Source: an uncultured archaeon (GTDB lineage Archaea > Nanobdellota > Nanobdellia > Woesearchaeales > ARS49). Taken from it: a stretch of 56,920 nucleotides of DNA. Below the pieces are notes generated by a model, which saw only the letters and a list, made by a program, of their open reading frames with translations, was not told the DNA's origin and did no database searches. This document shows, piece after piece, positions 22,895 through 31,617 of this stretch (positions are counted from its first letter, which is position 1; each line of letters starts with the position of its first letter). The stretch is from the NCBI GenBank assembly GCA_902385765.1, contig CABMGU010000077.1, positions 1 to 56,920 on the forward strand, written 5' to 3'. The position numbers and the translations under genes are program-made.

Positions 22895-23434
22895 CTATCT
22901 CAGCACTGCCATTTTGCACTTTACTTGCTCCATTCTTTGCGCTATCTTTAGAAGTTTGTTCCTGTCCACTTTTGATTTTTTTGCCTGCTGGTACAGTTTG
23001 AGCAGTTTTCTTAGGTCTTCTTTCAGTATCGCTATTTTTTCTCTTTTTGACTCGAATTTGTGCTTTATTTTTTCTTCGAGCTCCATTACTCTTTTCTTTC
23101 TGGTTTCCTGGGTTTCAAGGTATTTTGTCAGTTTGCTTTCCAGCTGTGTTATTTTGTGTTTCAATTCTCCGTGGACTCCTTCCTCTCCTGTTTGGTGTGT
23201 TTGTATCTGTTTTTCCCTGTGGATTGCTTCTGTTATGTGCCCTTCGAGCTCCTCAAGGTTTTTCTGCAAATCTTTGGTGCTTAATTTTTTTAACTGTTTT
23301 ATTGATAGCTGAACCTTCTTGTGTGCTATTTCTCTTTGCATCACTTTGTGTGTTGCTCGTGCAAGATAGTATAGATAGAGTGAGCTCTTTGTTCTGTCTA
23401 CCAGCTGGTCGTCTATTTCTAATGGCAGGCTCAT
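22895..23434 (-). CDS. Coiled-coil protein, unknown function
   Basis: 179 residues, strongly charged. Residues about 35-75 and 95-165 form long heptad-rich helices (KKLSTKDLQKNLEELEGHI; KRVMELEEKIKHKFESKREK), so a rod or dimer is expected. No membrane segment. Its start overlaps the stop of the upstream gene (ATGA at 23431-23434), forming a two-gene operon of coiled-coil proteins next to the chaperonin gene. Structural or scaffold role possible; nothing more can be said. Confidence 0.7.
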   Translation of the reverse strand: MSLPLEIDDQLVDRTKSSLYLYYLARATHKVMQREIAHKKVQLSIKQLKKLSTKDLQKNLEELEGHITEAIHREKQIQTHQTGEEGVHGELKHKITQLESKLTKYLETQETRKKRVMELEEKIKHKFESKREKIAILKEDLRKLLKLYQQAKKSKVDRNKLLKIAQRMEQVKCKMAVLR

Positions 23435-23970
23435 AATCCGAATGTCCTTCTTCTTGGCGGCATTGGCGGCAATGGCATTCCTGGCGGCACTCCTGGAGGC
23501 ATTTGTCCTACTGGTGGTGCTCTTGGTGGCGCCATCATTGGCGGTCTCATTGCCGGCGAGGGCATTGGCGGTGCAGGCATTGGCTGTATCGGCGTAAATG
23601 TCTGTGTTTCAATCTCTATTTTTGCTTCTGGTTTTTCTTTTATGTCTTTCACCATGTCTGCCAGTGCTAGTATGCCTGATGCTATTTCAGAATTCTGCTC
23701 GAGCACTTTGTTCATCCTTTCAAGCAGCGGCTTCATTTTTTCTGTGAAGCTTAATGCTCCTTCTTCTATTCTCAGCTCGTGCGTTGCATCCTCGAAGATT
23801 GTTATGAGCTTGTCCAGTTTTGTGTTGAGCTCGAGTAGTGATACCTGGAGTTTCTTGCTTGGCGCTATCTCGAATTCTTTGAGTTTTGCCAGCTCGTCCT
23901 TTAGGTCTTCTATTTCCTTGTGCGGGAGTAGTTCGTACTCGTCTTCTGAAGGAGGAATGTCTTCTGCCAT
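23431..23970 (-). CDS. Coiled-coil protein with Pro/Met-rich tail
   Basis: 179 residues: an acidic N-terminus (EDIPPSEDEYELLPHKEIED), a helical/coiled-coil middle (about 20-130), and a C-terminal tail of about 50 residues made mostly of Pro, Met, Gly and Ala (repeated P-P-M-P and M-P-P-G-V-P-P-G-M type units) ending in RRRTFGL. The tail resembles Met/Pro/Gly-rich chaperonin C-termini in flavour and may mediate phase-like or SH3-like weak binding. Operon with the following coiled-coil gene. Confidence 0.72.
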   Translation of the reverse strand: MAEDIPPSEDEYELLPHKEIEDLKDELAKLKEFEIAPSKKLQVSLLELNTKLDKLITIFEDATHELRIEEGALSFTEKMKPLLERMNKVLEQNSEIASGILALADMVKDIKEKPEAKIEIETQTFTPIQPMPAPPMPSPAMRPPMMAPPRAPPVGQMPPGVPPGMPLPPMPPRRRTFGL

Positions 23971-24057
23971 AAAATCACGCTTTTTTACTTATATACTGAA
24001 AAATAAGAAACTCTGTATATAAATATTTCTACCCTTATTCCAGTGTATGTATTTCTT

Positions 24058-25686
24058 TTAGAATTCCATTCCAGGATGTCCCACGCCTTGTGGCATTTGT
24101 GGCATTGGCGCTTTTCCGCCTGCAATCACGTCATCTATTCTTAGTATCATTTGTGCTACTTCTGATGCTGAGCTGATTGCCTGTGTTTTTATTTTCAGTG
24201 GTTCTATGACTCCCATTGCCCAGGCATCAACAACCTTGCCTTTGAAGACGTCTACTCCTGCCCATTTTTGTTTTTTGTCGTGTGCTGCTTTCATTTCGAC
24301 AAGAAGGTTTATCGGGTCCATTCCTGCGTTTTCTGCCAGCGTTCTTGGGATGATTTCAAGTGCGTCTGCGAATGCGAGTACTGCGAGTTGTTCCCTGCCA
24401 GAAAGTCCGTCTGCATACTTTCGTAGTCCTTTTGATACTTCTATTTCAGGCGCTCCTGCTCCTGCGACTACTTTTCCGTTTTTCAGTGCTGCTGCGATGT
24501 CTCCGATTGCGTCTGTGAGTGCTCTTTTTGCTTCGTCTACTACGTGTTCTGTTCCGCCTCTGACCAGTACTGTTACGGATTTTGGATTTTTGCATCCTGT
24601 TATGAATGTCATTTCGTCTGAGCCGATTTTTTTCTCTTCAACCATTCCTGCTGCTCCCAAATCTTTGGCTGTCAAATCTCGGAGCGATGTTACTATTCTT
24701 GCTCCTGTTGCTCTTGCGAGCGCTTCCATGTCGCTTTTCTTTACCCTTCTTGCTGCATAGATTCCTTTTTTTGCAAGGAAGTGCTGTGCCATGTCGTCTA
24801 TGCCTTTCTGGCAGAATACGACGTTTGCTCCTGATGCGATTACTTTGTCTACCATGTCGCTGAGCATTTTTTCTTCCTGTTGCAGGAATGCCTGCATTTG
24901 CATCGGGTCTGTTATTTCTATTTTCGCGTCTATTTCTGTGTCTTTTATTTCGAGCGCAGAATCAAGTAATGCGATTTTCGGAGTCTTCAGCATTTTTGGC
25001 ATTCCCGGGTGCACTGCTTCTTTTTCAAGGACAACGCCTTCTATTAGCTCTGATTCTTCCACTGAGCTTCCTGTTCTTTTTTCGAGCTTGATGTTTTCTT
25101 TGTCAAAGTGGACGTGTCCGTCTGCGTATTCTATTACTCTTTTTACTGCCTTCAAGGCTATTTCTGAGAGCTTTGTTTTTGCGCTTTCTGCTCCTTTGCC
25201 TGTGAGTGCTGTTTCTGCTATTCTGCGCAGTACTGCTTCGTCTTTGTCTGTAACGTTTTCTGCTATTTGGCTGAGGATTTCCTGTGCTTTTTCTTCTGCC
25301 ATTCTGTATCCTTTGGCGATTACAGTGGGATGCACGTTCTGGTCGAGCAGTTCTTCTGCTCTTTTCAATAGTTCTCCTGCTATTATGACTGCTGTTGTTG
25401 TTCCGTCTCCTACTTCTGCTTCCTGCGTTTTTGCAACTTCCACTATCATTTTTGCAGCAGGGTGTTCTACTTGCATTTCTTCAAGGATTGTGACTCCGTC
25501 GTTTGTTACTGTTATGTCTCCCATGGAATCGACTATCATTTTGTCCATTCCTTTTGGTCCGAGTGTTGTTCGCACAGTTTCAGCTACCAGTTTTGCAGCC
25601 ATTATGTTGTTTCTTTGCGCGTTCTTTCCAGTAGTTCTTTGAGTGCCTTCCGGCAGGATAAAGATAGGTTGTATTTCTTTGCTCAT
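24058..25686 (-). CDS. Thermosome subunit (group II chaperonin)
   Basis: 542 residues, full length. N-terminal RTTGKNAQRNNIMAAK and TTLGPKGMDKMIV, the ATPase loop GDGTTTAVIIAGELL and VTNDGVTIL are diagnostic. A later GAGAPEIEVSKGLR motif completes the equatorial domain. The C-terminus is the usual flexible Met/Gly/Pro tail (PMPQMPQGVGHPGMEF). ATP-driven folding chamber in the cytosol; a single gene here suggests a homo-oligomer unless another copy exists elsewhere. A minus-strand TATA-like CTTTTTAAAG lies about 35-45 bases upstream, so it has its own promoter. Confidence 0.98.
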   Translation of the reverse strand: MSKEIQPIFILPEGTQRTTGKNAQRNNIMAAKLVAETVRTTLGPKGMDKMIVDSMGDITVTNDGVTILEEMQVEHPAAKMIVEVAKTQEAEVGDGTTTAVIIAGELLKRAEELLDQNVHPTVIAKGYRMAEEKAQEILSQIAENVTDKDEAVLRRIAETALTGKGAESAKTKLSEIALKAVKRVIEYADGHVHFDKENIKLEKRTGSSVEESELIEGVVLEKEAVHPGMPKMLKTPKIALLDSALEIKDTEIDAKIEITDPMQMQAFLQQEEKMLSDMVDKVIASGANVVFCQKGIDDMAQHFLAKKGIYAARRVKKSDMEALARATGARIVTSLRDLTAKDLGAAGMVEEKKIGSDEMTFITGCKNPKSVTVLVRGGTEHVVDEAKRALTDAIGDIAAALKNGKVVAGAGAPEIEVSKGLRKYADGLSGREQLAVLAFADALEIIPRTLAENAGMDPINLLVEMKAAHDKKQKWAGVDVFKGKVVDAWAMGVIEPLKIKTQAISSASEVAQMILRIDDVIAGGKAPMPQMPQGVGHPGMEF

Positions 25687-25722
25687 ATTAATCCCCCCCA
25701 GAAGTTTTTTTAGACGATGTCT

Positions 25723-26517
25723 TTAAAAAGTTTGCGTTAAAACCGCGCTTTCCAGCCCTGATTCTGCGTCTTGCTTTGCAGTGCCTACGAAGAATCTTGC
25801 TTCTGCTATTCCTTCCCTTGTTTTGCCTTCTTTTTTTCTTGCCAGAACGAGATCTGCTACTCCAACGCCTGCTGTTTTTCTGACTTTTTTTACTCCTACG
25901 AGGACTATTTCTTCTGCTTGGAGAGTTCTGTGGCTGAAAAACTTGACTTCCTGTCCAAGGTATACCGGCATTCCGGGCAGCAATTTTCTTTTTTCGTTGT
26001 ATTTTTGGAGTGCAGAAGATATCTTGCCGAATGCCAGCAGGAGCGGATCTTTTGGTCTTCCTATGGCGTATGCCAGGTCTTCCAATTCTGAGTCCCGTAA
26101 TGGGTAGAATGAGATCCACTTGATTTTTTGTTCTGAGCCGAGGTCATTTGGCTGAGGAATTCCATATGTTAAAGTTGCTTCTGCTACTTTTTTTTCTCCT
26201 GAAAAAACAGGGATTGCTATTCTCAGGACGTCGCTTATTTCTCCTGTCAAAGTTTTTGGAAGGTTTATTTTAGAATCGTTTTCTATTTTTTCATCAAACC
26301 TGCATTCCATTCTTGTGCATTGTAATTCGTATCCGCAAGACATCATTAAACGGTCTGTTGATTTTTTAAGCCAGGCGGCAATCTGGCTTCCATAAACATA
26401 TTTTTCGTGCAATTTGTTGTAATCTTTTGTTGCTTGGCCGAATGCTTCAACGTGTTCTTGTGCTATGAAGAATGGTGAAACGTCTCTGGTGGATAATTCT
26501 ATTGTTGTCATCTTCAC
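25723..26517 (-). CDS. Double hotdog-fold protein (MaoC/thioesterase-like)
   Basis: 264 residues (Met3, at 26511, is an alternative start). N-terminal half: FGQATKDYNKLHEKYVYGSQIAAWL fits the MaoC-type hotdog motif D-x-N-x-x-H with the catalytic Asp/His pair (shortened: DYNKLH). C-terminal half repeats the hotdog layout (GMPVYLGQEVKFFSHR ... EGIAEARFFVG). Families of this build dehydrate or hydrolyse acyl-CoA/acyl carrier substrates. Together with the acyl operon at 13.5-17.6 kb it hints at some acyl chemistry; it is divergent from cmk and 30-odd bases from the chaperonin start. Confidence 0.65.
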   Translation of the reverse strand: MKMTTIELSTRDVSPFFIAQEHVEAFGQATKDYNKLHEKYVYGSQIAAWLKKSTDRLMMSCGYELQCTRMECRFDEKIENDSKINLPKTLTGEISDVLRIAIPVFSGEKKVAEATLTYGIPQPNDLGSEQKIKWISFYPLRDSELEDLAYAIGRPKDPLLLAFGKISSALQKYNEKRKLLPGMPVYLGQEVKFFSHRTLQAEEIVLVGVKKVRKTAGVGVADLVLARKKEGKTREGIAEARFFVGTAKQDAESGLESAVLTQTF

Positions 26518-26593
26518 TCAACTTTTATTTTTTTCCTCGTTCTATTTAAATTTTGCCATAAGCAATATAAACAGGAAGTGAATTGCTTTATTC

Positions 26594-27142
26594 ATGATTA
26601 TCACAATCTCTGGCACTCCTGGAAGCGGAAAGTCGACTGTTGCCAAGGCTGTCGCAAAAGAGTTTAAGCTCAAGCATTATTCTGCAGGCGACTTTATGCG
26701 CGAGATGGCTGCTGAGCGGGGTATTTCTCTTGAAGAGCTTTCCAAACTTGCTGAAGAAGACATTTCAGTTGACCGGGAGATTGATGCCCGCAATAAGCGT
26801 CTTGCTAAGGAGGACAATTTTATCATTGATTCCCGTCTTGCTTTTCATTTCCTTCCGAAGGCAATAAAGATTTTCTTAAAAGTTAATCCAAAGATTGCCG
26901 CTAAGCGCATTTGGAAGGATATTCAGGACAAAAAGCGGATGGTTGAAATTTTTAAGTCTGAGAAGGAAGTTCTTGGCGGCATTCTGGCTCGCCAAAGAAG
27001 TGACGTGAGCAGGTACAAAAAATACTATAATCTTGATTATCTGGATGAGAAGAATTATGATTTTGTGCTTGATACCTCTAAGTTGAACCTTCAGGAATCT
27101 ATTGAAGAAACTTTAAAATTTATAAGAAAAAAAATAATTTAG
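26594..27142 (+). CDS. cmk: Cytidylate kinase (archaeal type)
   Basis: 182 residues. Walker A GTPGSGKST at 7-15, HYSAGDFMREMAAERG as the CMP-binding segment, DSRLAFHF and a short LID; the compact size is that of archaeal/adenylate-kinase-like CMP kinases rather than the larger bacterial enzyme. It phosphorylates CMP and dCMP, feeding CTP for CDP-archaeol synthesis as well as nucleic acids. Its 3' end overlaps a convergent secreted protein gene by 4 bases. Confidence 0.94.
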   Translation: MIITISGTPGSGKSTVAKAVAKEFKLKHYSAGDFMREMAAERGISLEELSKLAEEDISVDREIDARNKRLAKEDNFIIDSRLAFHFLPKAIKIFLKVNPKIAAKRIWKDIQDKKRMVEIFKSEKEVLGGILARQRSDVSRYKKYYNLDYLDEKNYDFVLDTSKLNLQESIEETLKFIRKKII

Positions 27143-27492
27143 TATGTTGTGCAGCAGAGTTCTATCTGGCAGCTGTTTCCATACATCGTCTGTTTTGAGA
27201 CGCAGGTGCTGACTTCTATTGGTCCTCCAAGCACTTGCGGGCATTCTGATTGTACTTTTGTAAGCGCATCCGTGAATGCCGTGTTGCATTTGCCTGCTGG
27301 CACGTGCGCTCCTAATTGATATCCTGCATCTCCTGTTCTGCAGCATTGGGGCAGCTGTACTGTCTGCTGTCCTGGATAAGCGACTGGCTGTATCTGCGCC
27401 ATTCCTGATGCGCCATATTTGAAAATCATAAATGTTCCGATTGCAGCCAATACAAGCACTGCGATAAGAACGACTGTTGTTTGACCTTTCAT
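27139..27492 (-). CDS. Exported Cys-rich protein with a pilin-like signal
   Basis: 117 residues. N-terminus MKGQTTVVLIAVLVLAAIG matches a class III (prepilin/archaellin-type) signal, K-G-Q followed at once by the hydrophobic segment, with cleavage after Gly; the Glu at +5 of true type IV pilins is missing. The exterior part has eight or so cysteines including adjacent CC pairs (PQCCRTGD and ELCCTTY), suggesting disulfides. Possible minor pilin-like or surface protein. Cotranscription with neighbours is not indicated. Confidence 0.72.
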   Translation of the reverse strand: MKGQTTVVLIAVLVLAAIGTFMIFKYGASGMAQIQPVAYPGQQTVQLPQCCRTGDAGYQLGAHVPAGKCNTAFTDALTKVQSECPQVLGGPIEVSTCVSKQTMYGNSCQIELCCTTY

Positions 27493-27585
27493 ATGAACAC
27501 CTCGTTTTGAATAAATATCGTGGTGTGGTTTAAATATTTTGTCAAAAAGTGAAGTTTTTTAAACAAATCCTAGTCCCATTCCGGT

Positions 27586-28233
27586 ATGCCTATCAAAAAG
27601 CACGATTTTGTGGAACTGGAATACACCGGTCGTTTGAAGGAAGGCAGTTTTGTATTTGATACTACTGATGAAAAAACTGCAAAGGAAGCTCAGATTTTTA
27701 CTGAAAAGTCCCAGTACGCTCCTATCGTAATCTGTATTGGCGAGCATATGATTTTGCGTGCTATTGACGAATTCCTTGAAGGAAAGGAGCTTGGAAATTA
27801 TGCCCTTGAACTGCCTGCTGAGAAGGCATTTGGCAAAAAGACCGCTGAATTGGTGAAGATGATTCCTACGAGCAAGTTTACCGAGCAGGAAATCAAGCCT
27901 GTTCCTGGTCTGCGTTTGAACATTGACAATTATGTTGGTATTGTTAAGACCGTGAGTGGTGGCAGGACTGTTGTTGATTTTAATCATCCTCTTGCTGGCA
28001 GGGATGTTGTTTATGAGCTGAAACTCCTTAAGATTGTTAACGACAAGAAAGTTCAGGTTGAGTCTTTGTTGAGGGGCTTGCTTGGCGTTAAGGCGCCTGT
28101 TGAAGTGAAGGAAAACAAGGTTGCTATTACTTTCCCTGCTGAACTGCCTGAAAAGCTGAAAACAGAGCTGGCAAAAAAACTGGCAGAATTGACAAGTCTT
28201 GAAGTTTCTTTTGAAGTTAAAAAAGAAAAGTAG
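27586..28233 (+). CDS. FKBP-type peptidyl-prolyl isomerase (SlyD-like)
   Basis: 215 residues. Starts MPIKKHDFVELEYTGRL, the archaeal FKBP N-terminus; FDTT, the inserted flap (IF domain) and LPAEKAFGKK with YELKLLKI belong to the long-type archaeal FKBP26 build. An extra C-terminal domain of about 65 residues (from VESLLRGLLG) is also typical. Cytosolic folding helper with isomerase and chaperone activity. Monocistronic; next on the same strand is ftsZ after 74 bases with its own TATA box. Confidence 0.93.
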   Translation: MPIKKHDFVELEYTGRLKEGSFVFDTTDEKTAKEAQIFTEKSQYAPIVICIGEHMILRAIDEFLEGKELGNYALELPAEKAFGKKTAELVKMIPTSKFTEQEIKPVPGLRLNIDNYVGIVKTVSGGRTVVDFNHPLAGRDVVYELKLLKIVNDKKVQVESLLRGLLGVKAPVEVKENKVAITFPAELPEKLKTELAKKLAELTSLEVSFEVKKEK

Positions 28234-28258
28234 AAAATATATTCTGGTCTGACGTAAT

Positions 28259-28268
28259 GCTTATATAG
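28259..28268 (+). promoter_or_regulatory. TATA box and G-rich ribosome site of ftsZ
   Basis: GCTTATATAG is centred about 45 bases before the ftsZ ATG (28308), leaving a leader of about 20 bases. Within the leader AAAGGGGGAC at 28297-28306 is an unusually G-rich Shine-Dalgarno-like site, so ftsZ is probably a leadered message. Confidence 0.55.
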
Positions 28269-28307
28269 TTATTCATTCTCTGAAAATTCATTGACAAAGG
28301 GGGACAG

Positions 28308-29423
28308 ATGGATTTCATAAAACCGCAACAGCCAGTTTCTAACGACCCGAAGCTAATGCAGAAACCTACAAATGCGAATCCTTTGGATACCGAACTGCAG
28401 GAGCTTCTTTCTAAACAGCACGCGAGCATTAAGGTTGTTGGTTGCGGTGGTGCTGGAAATAACACTATTAACAGGATTACTGAGGTTGGCGTTCACGGTG
28501 CTGAGACTATTGCTGTTAACACTGATGCGCAGGATTTGTTGTATACGACTGCTGACAAGAAGATTTTGATTGGCAGGGAAGTTACTAAAGGTCTTGGTGC
28601 TGGTGCTGACCCGAGAGTTGGTGAGGAGGCTGCAAGGGAGAGCGAGCACGATTTGAAGAATGCAATGCAGGGCGCTGATATGGTTTTTGTGACTTGCGGT
28701 CTTGGAGGAGGTACTGGCACTGGTTCTGCTCCTGTTGTTGCTGATACTGCCAAGAAGATGGGTGCTTTGACTGTTGCGATTGTGACTATGCCTTTTACTA
28801 TGGAGGGCAACAGGCGTTATGATAATGCAGTGATAGGTCTTGAAAAGCTTCAGCAGTTTGTTGACACTTTAATCGTTATTCCTAACGATAAATTGTTAGA
28901 GCTTGCTCCTGATCTTCCTTTGCATACTGCTTTCAAGGTTGCTGATGAGATTCTTACAAACGCTGTTAAGGGCATTGCTGAATTGGTGACTAAGGCAGGT
29001 CTTGTTAATCTGGATTTTGCTGATATCAGGGCAGTTATGTCTAACGGCGGTGTTGCGTTGATTGGTGTTGGCGAGAGTGATTCTGAGAACAGGGCTGTTG
29101 AGGCTGTTGAGAAGGCGATTAACAATCCTTTGCTTGATGTTGATATTACCGGCGCAACCGGCGCTTTGATTAATGTTGCCGGCAGCAAAGACCTGACATT
29201 GAATGAGGCGAGGCGTGTTGTTGAGACTGTGAGCGAGCGTCTTGCTGAGGATGCGAAAATCATTTGGGGCGCGCAGATTTACGAGGACCTTGGTCCTGTG
29301 CTCAGAGTCATGCTTATTGTTACTGGTGTCAAGTCTCCTCAGATTTTCGGCAAGACCAAGAAGTTGTCAGAAGCGACGCGAGAGGAGATGCAGTCTGAGC
29401 TGGGTATTGAATTTGTGGACTGA
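28308..29423 (+). CDS. ftsZ: Cell division protein FtsZ
   Basis: 371 residues. Tubulin-like GTPase: GCGGAGNNT (about 46-54), the signature GGGTGTGS at 133-140, and the T7 loop NLDFADIRAVM that completes the neighbour's active site. A short N-terminal arm with Gln/Pro precedes the core, and the C-terminus ends QSELGIEFVD, a plausible binding tail. Polymerises at midcell; FtsZ-based division is common in DPANN archaea. It is first in a run leading through two hypothetical genes to secE, spt5 and L11, the conserved archaeal order. Confidence 0.98.
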   Translation: MDFIKPQQPVSNDPKLMQKPTNANPLDTELQELLSKQHASIKVVGCGGAGNNTINRITEVGVHGAETIAVNTDAQDLLYTTADKKILIGREVTKGLGAGADPRVGEEAARESEHDLKNAMQGADMVFVTCGLGGGTGTGSAPVVADTAKKMGALTVAIVTMPFTMEGNRRYDNAVIGLEKLQQFVDTLIVIPNDKLLELAPDLPLHTAFKVADEILTNAVKGIAELVTKAGLVNLDFADIRAVMSNGGVALIGVGESDSENRAVEAVEKAINNPLLDVDITGATGALINVAGSKDLTLNEARRVVETVSERLAEDAKIIWGAQIYEDLGPVLRVMLIVTGVKSPQIFGKTKKLSEATREEMQSELGIEFVD

Positions 29424-29428
29424 TTCTT

Positions 29429-29995
29429 ATGAGACCTCTTCAGAAGCTTGACAAGCTTGTTAAGAACGAGCTGAAGGGCATCAAGAAACCTGCAGGTTTT
29501 AATGTTCGGTTTCGGTCAAGCGATAAGGCAGGTGACGGTCAATTTACTGTGCAGACAAGAGTGGATGATATTTCAATCAAGTATGAATGTGAAAAGGATG
29601 GCGTAGAGCTGACTTTAAAGTGCAGGGGCGAGCGCCTGTTTATTTCTGCTGACGAAAGCACAGTGTATCATGTTTCTGTCAATGAACAGGAATATTATCA
29701 GAGTTTTAACGATGAGGAGGATGAGTCTTGGAGAGATCATGACGAAAAAGGGAGAGAGCGATTGAACGCCCTTGCACGTGGCGGAAAGTGTCTGAAAGAA
29801 GTGCAGGATTATCTTAAAGGCGCTGTTCCTGATTTAATCAGGCTTATGGAGAGTTATTTTTCCAGGAAACTCATGCCATTGGATGATCTGATGCCGGCGC
29901 ACTCGAACGAAAAAGTTTTTGAAATGTTCGATTTGCGAAGAAAGCTTAATAAACCACATATTGAAAATTCACTTTATGGACGAGCAAAAGCCTGA
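29429..29995 (+). CDS. Hypothetical protein between ftsZ and secE
   Basis: 188 residues, soluble. The N-terminal basic helix (RPLQKLDKLVKNELKGIKK) leads into a beta-rich region (about 25-90) and a helical end. It starts 5 bases after ftsZ and overlaps secE by 20 bases, so all three are cotranscribed. No motif identified. Position suggests either a division-associated factor or a passenger in the secE/spt5 operon. Confidence 0.75.
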   Translation: MRPLQKLDKLVKNELKGIKKPAGFNVRFRSSDKAGDGQFTVQTRVDDISIKYECEKDGVELTLKCRGERLFISADESTVYHVSVNEQEYYQSFNDEEDESWRDHDEKGRERLNALARGGKCLKEVQDYLKGAVPDLIRLMESYFSRKLMPLDDLMPAHSNEKVFEMFDLRRKLNKPHIENSLYGRAKA

Positions 29996-30359
29996 TGAGG
30001 AATTGCAGGAAGAGATTGAAGAGATAGAGTCTGCTGAAACGCCTGCAGAAGAACAGCCTGTTGAGGAAGTTCCTGCTGAAATAGTTGCGCCTGTTGAAGA
30101 AGCGCCTGCAGAAGAAACTGCTCAGCCTGAACTGCCTCAGAAGCTTGTTGAACAGCCAAAGCATATCGGTGCTCCTGTTCCCGGCAAGATGGAACGCTTG
30201 AAGACGTTTATTATGGAGTGCAAAAGAGTTTTGCGTGTTACCAAGAAGCCAGACAAGCAGGAATTTTACACTATTGTCAAGATTTCCGCCGTAGGAATAG
30301 CCATTATCGGCTTTATCGGCTTCCTTGTGCATTTTGCAAAGGAATTGCTGATTAAGTGA
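29976..30359 (+). CDS. secE: Preprotein translocase subunit SecE (Sec61 gamma)
   Basis: 127 residues from the ATG at 29976. The last 60 or so residues are the SecE core: basic amphipathic helix (LKTFIMECKRVLRVTKKPDK), then one transmembrane helix (FYTIVKISAVGIAIIGFIGFL). The N-terminal 65 residues are an unusual acidic, Glu/Pro/Ala repeat-like extension (EEP, VEE, PAE units), longer than the usual about 60-residue archaeal protein. Clamps SecY in the membrane. The longer in-frame start at 29919 is not needed. Confidence 0.92.
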   Translation: MDEQKPDEELQEEIEEIESAETPAEEQPVEEVPAEIVAPVEEAPAEETAQPELPQKLVEQPKHIGAPVPGKMERLKTFIMECKRVLRVTKKPDKQEFYTIVKISAVGIAIIGFIGFLVHFAKELLIK

Positions 30360-30369
30360 GGGGGTTGAA

Positions 30370-30861
30370 ATGGAACACGATTGGAAAGTTTATGCTTTTG
30401 ACAGAAAGTGTTATGTTTTTCAGGACGGTGAATTTTTTGAGGTTTTTGAGGCTGGCAAAAAAGAAGGTCATGGAATTAGAAACTATTTTCGTTTGAAGCA
30501 TCCGGTTTCCGTGGAGGAAAAACAGGGGGTTGTGGCTCTTCTGCCTTCTATGAAATTAATTGCCAGCTCGAGAAACGAGTTCTTATACGTTCGTGATTTG
30601 GGTATGCATTTTGATGGCCTTGCAAGAAAGCTTGATGAGGCTGGAGAAATAGCTAAAGTTGAAACGCTCTCAGAAGAAGAAGCAAATCGGCTTCGGGATG
30701 TCGCCACACATTGTTTGCAGCAAGCAACAGAGCTGGCGTCTTTGGGCTCAGGGTTTTATTCGCAGGCAAGGGGAGCCGCTCTTAACGGTCTGATTTGCAA
30801 TCCTGATAATAAAGAGCTTGAAGAGTTGCTTATCAGCATAGAATCCCTACAGCGTTCCTGA
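30370..30861 (+). CDS. Hypothetical protein downstream of secE
   Basis: 163 residues, soluble. Starts with a beta-rich part (KVYAFDRKCYVFQDGEFFEV, VALLPSMKLIASS) and ends in helices (about 90-160). A G-rich GAGGGGGTTG stretch just ahead of the ATG can act as ribosome site. Codirectional with secE after 10 bases, followed by a TATA-like CTTTAAAAACC before spt5. No family recognised. Confidence 0.7.
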   Translation: MEHDWKVYAFDRKCYVFQDGEFFEVFEAGKKEGHGIRNYFRLKHPVSVEEKQGVVALLPSMKLIASSRNEFLYVRDLGMHFDGLARKLDEAGEIAKVETLSEEEANRLRDVATHCLQQATELASLGSGFYSQARGAALNGLICNPDNKELEELLISIESLQRS

Positions 30862-30936
30862 ATAAGTTCATTAATTAGAAACCTTTAAAAACCCTTTACT
30901 ATTCTTTTATTCTATTATTCTCGGTGAAATAAAAAA

Positions 30937-31581
30937 ATGGAAAACGAGCAGGGGTCAGAGCAAAAGGAGCCGGAAGTAGTTGAAGCTCCGGAAAAGCAGG
31001 CAGTTCCGATTATTGCTGGAGCAACAGAGCCGGAAGTTAAAGAGGTTGAGGAAGTCAAAAAGCTTGTTCCTGAAGCTCCTAAGAAAGAAGGAATAAAGAC
31101 TCACATTTTCGCATTAAGGACTACTGCTAATCGTGAGGACCAGGTTATGGACTTTCTGGTCAGCAATGTAAAGAAGAAAAAAATGCAGATTTTCTCTGTC
31201 ATCCGCCCTCACGGAATGCGCGGTTATATTTTTGTCGAGGCTAACGACCGTCAGAGTGCGGAGGAAGCCAGTTTTAACATTCCTTATGCCAGAGGCATTT
31301 TGCCGAAGGAGATTCAGTATGCTGAGATTGAGCATATGCTTGAGCAGGTCAAGAGAGAGGTTGACATCCGCAAGAATGACGTTGTTGAGATTATCTCAGG
31401 TCCGTTCAAGCGCGAGCAGGCAAAGGTTACAAGGATTGACAAGTCCAAGGAAGAGGTTGTTGTTGAGCTTCTTGGCGCCGCTGTTCCGATTCCGATTACT
31501 GTCAAAATGGATGCTGTGAAGGTCATCCGCAGGGAATCCGGGGAAGCCCAGCCTGAAGAGCAATCAGACTCTGAAAGTTAG
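30937..31581 (+). CDS. spt5: Transcription elongation factor Spt5
   Basis: 214 residues: an acidic/Pro-rich N-terminal extension of about 48 residues, then the NGN domain (IKTHIFALRTTANREDQVMD ... GMRGYIFVEA) and the C-terminal KOW domain (RKNDVVEIISGPFKREQAKV). Binds the clamp of RNA polymerase with Spt4 to raise processivity. The N-terminal and short C-terminal (EEQSDSES) tails are additions to the usual about 150-residue archaeal protein. Head of a two-gene run with L11. Confidence 0.95.
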   Translation: MENEQGSEQKEPEVVEAPEKQAVPIIAGATEPEVKEVEEVKKLVPEAPKKEGIKTHIFALRTTANREDQVMDFLVSNVKKKKMQIFSVIRPHGMRGYIFVEANDRQSAEEASFNIPYARGILPKEIQYAEIEHMLEQVKREVDIRKNDVVEIISGPFKREQAKVTRIDKSKEEVVVELLGAAVPIPITVKMDAVKVIRRESGEAQPEEQSDSES

Positions 31582-31617
31582 AAAGGTTTTTAAATATCAT
31601 ATTGGGGGTTTCATTTT

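Noticed and set aside
24791..25642. Long plus-strand ORF (283 codons) opposite the chaperonin gene.
   Set aside because: It is the antisense shadow of a strongly conserved gene; its Ser/Phe/Ile-rich composition reflects the complementary codons, and it has no recognisable motif.
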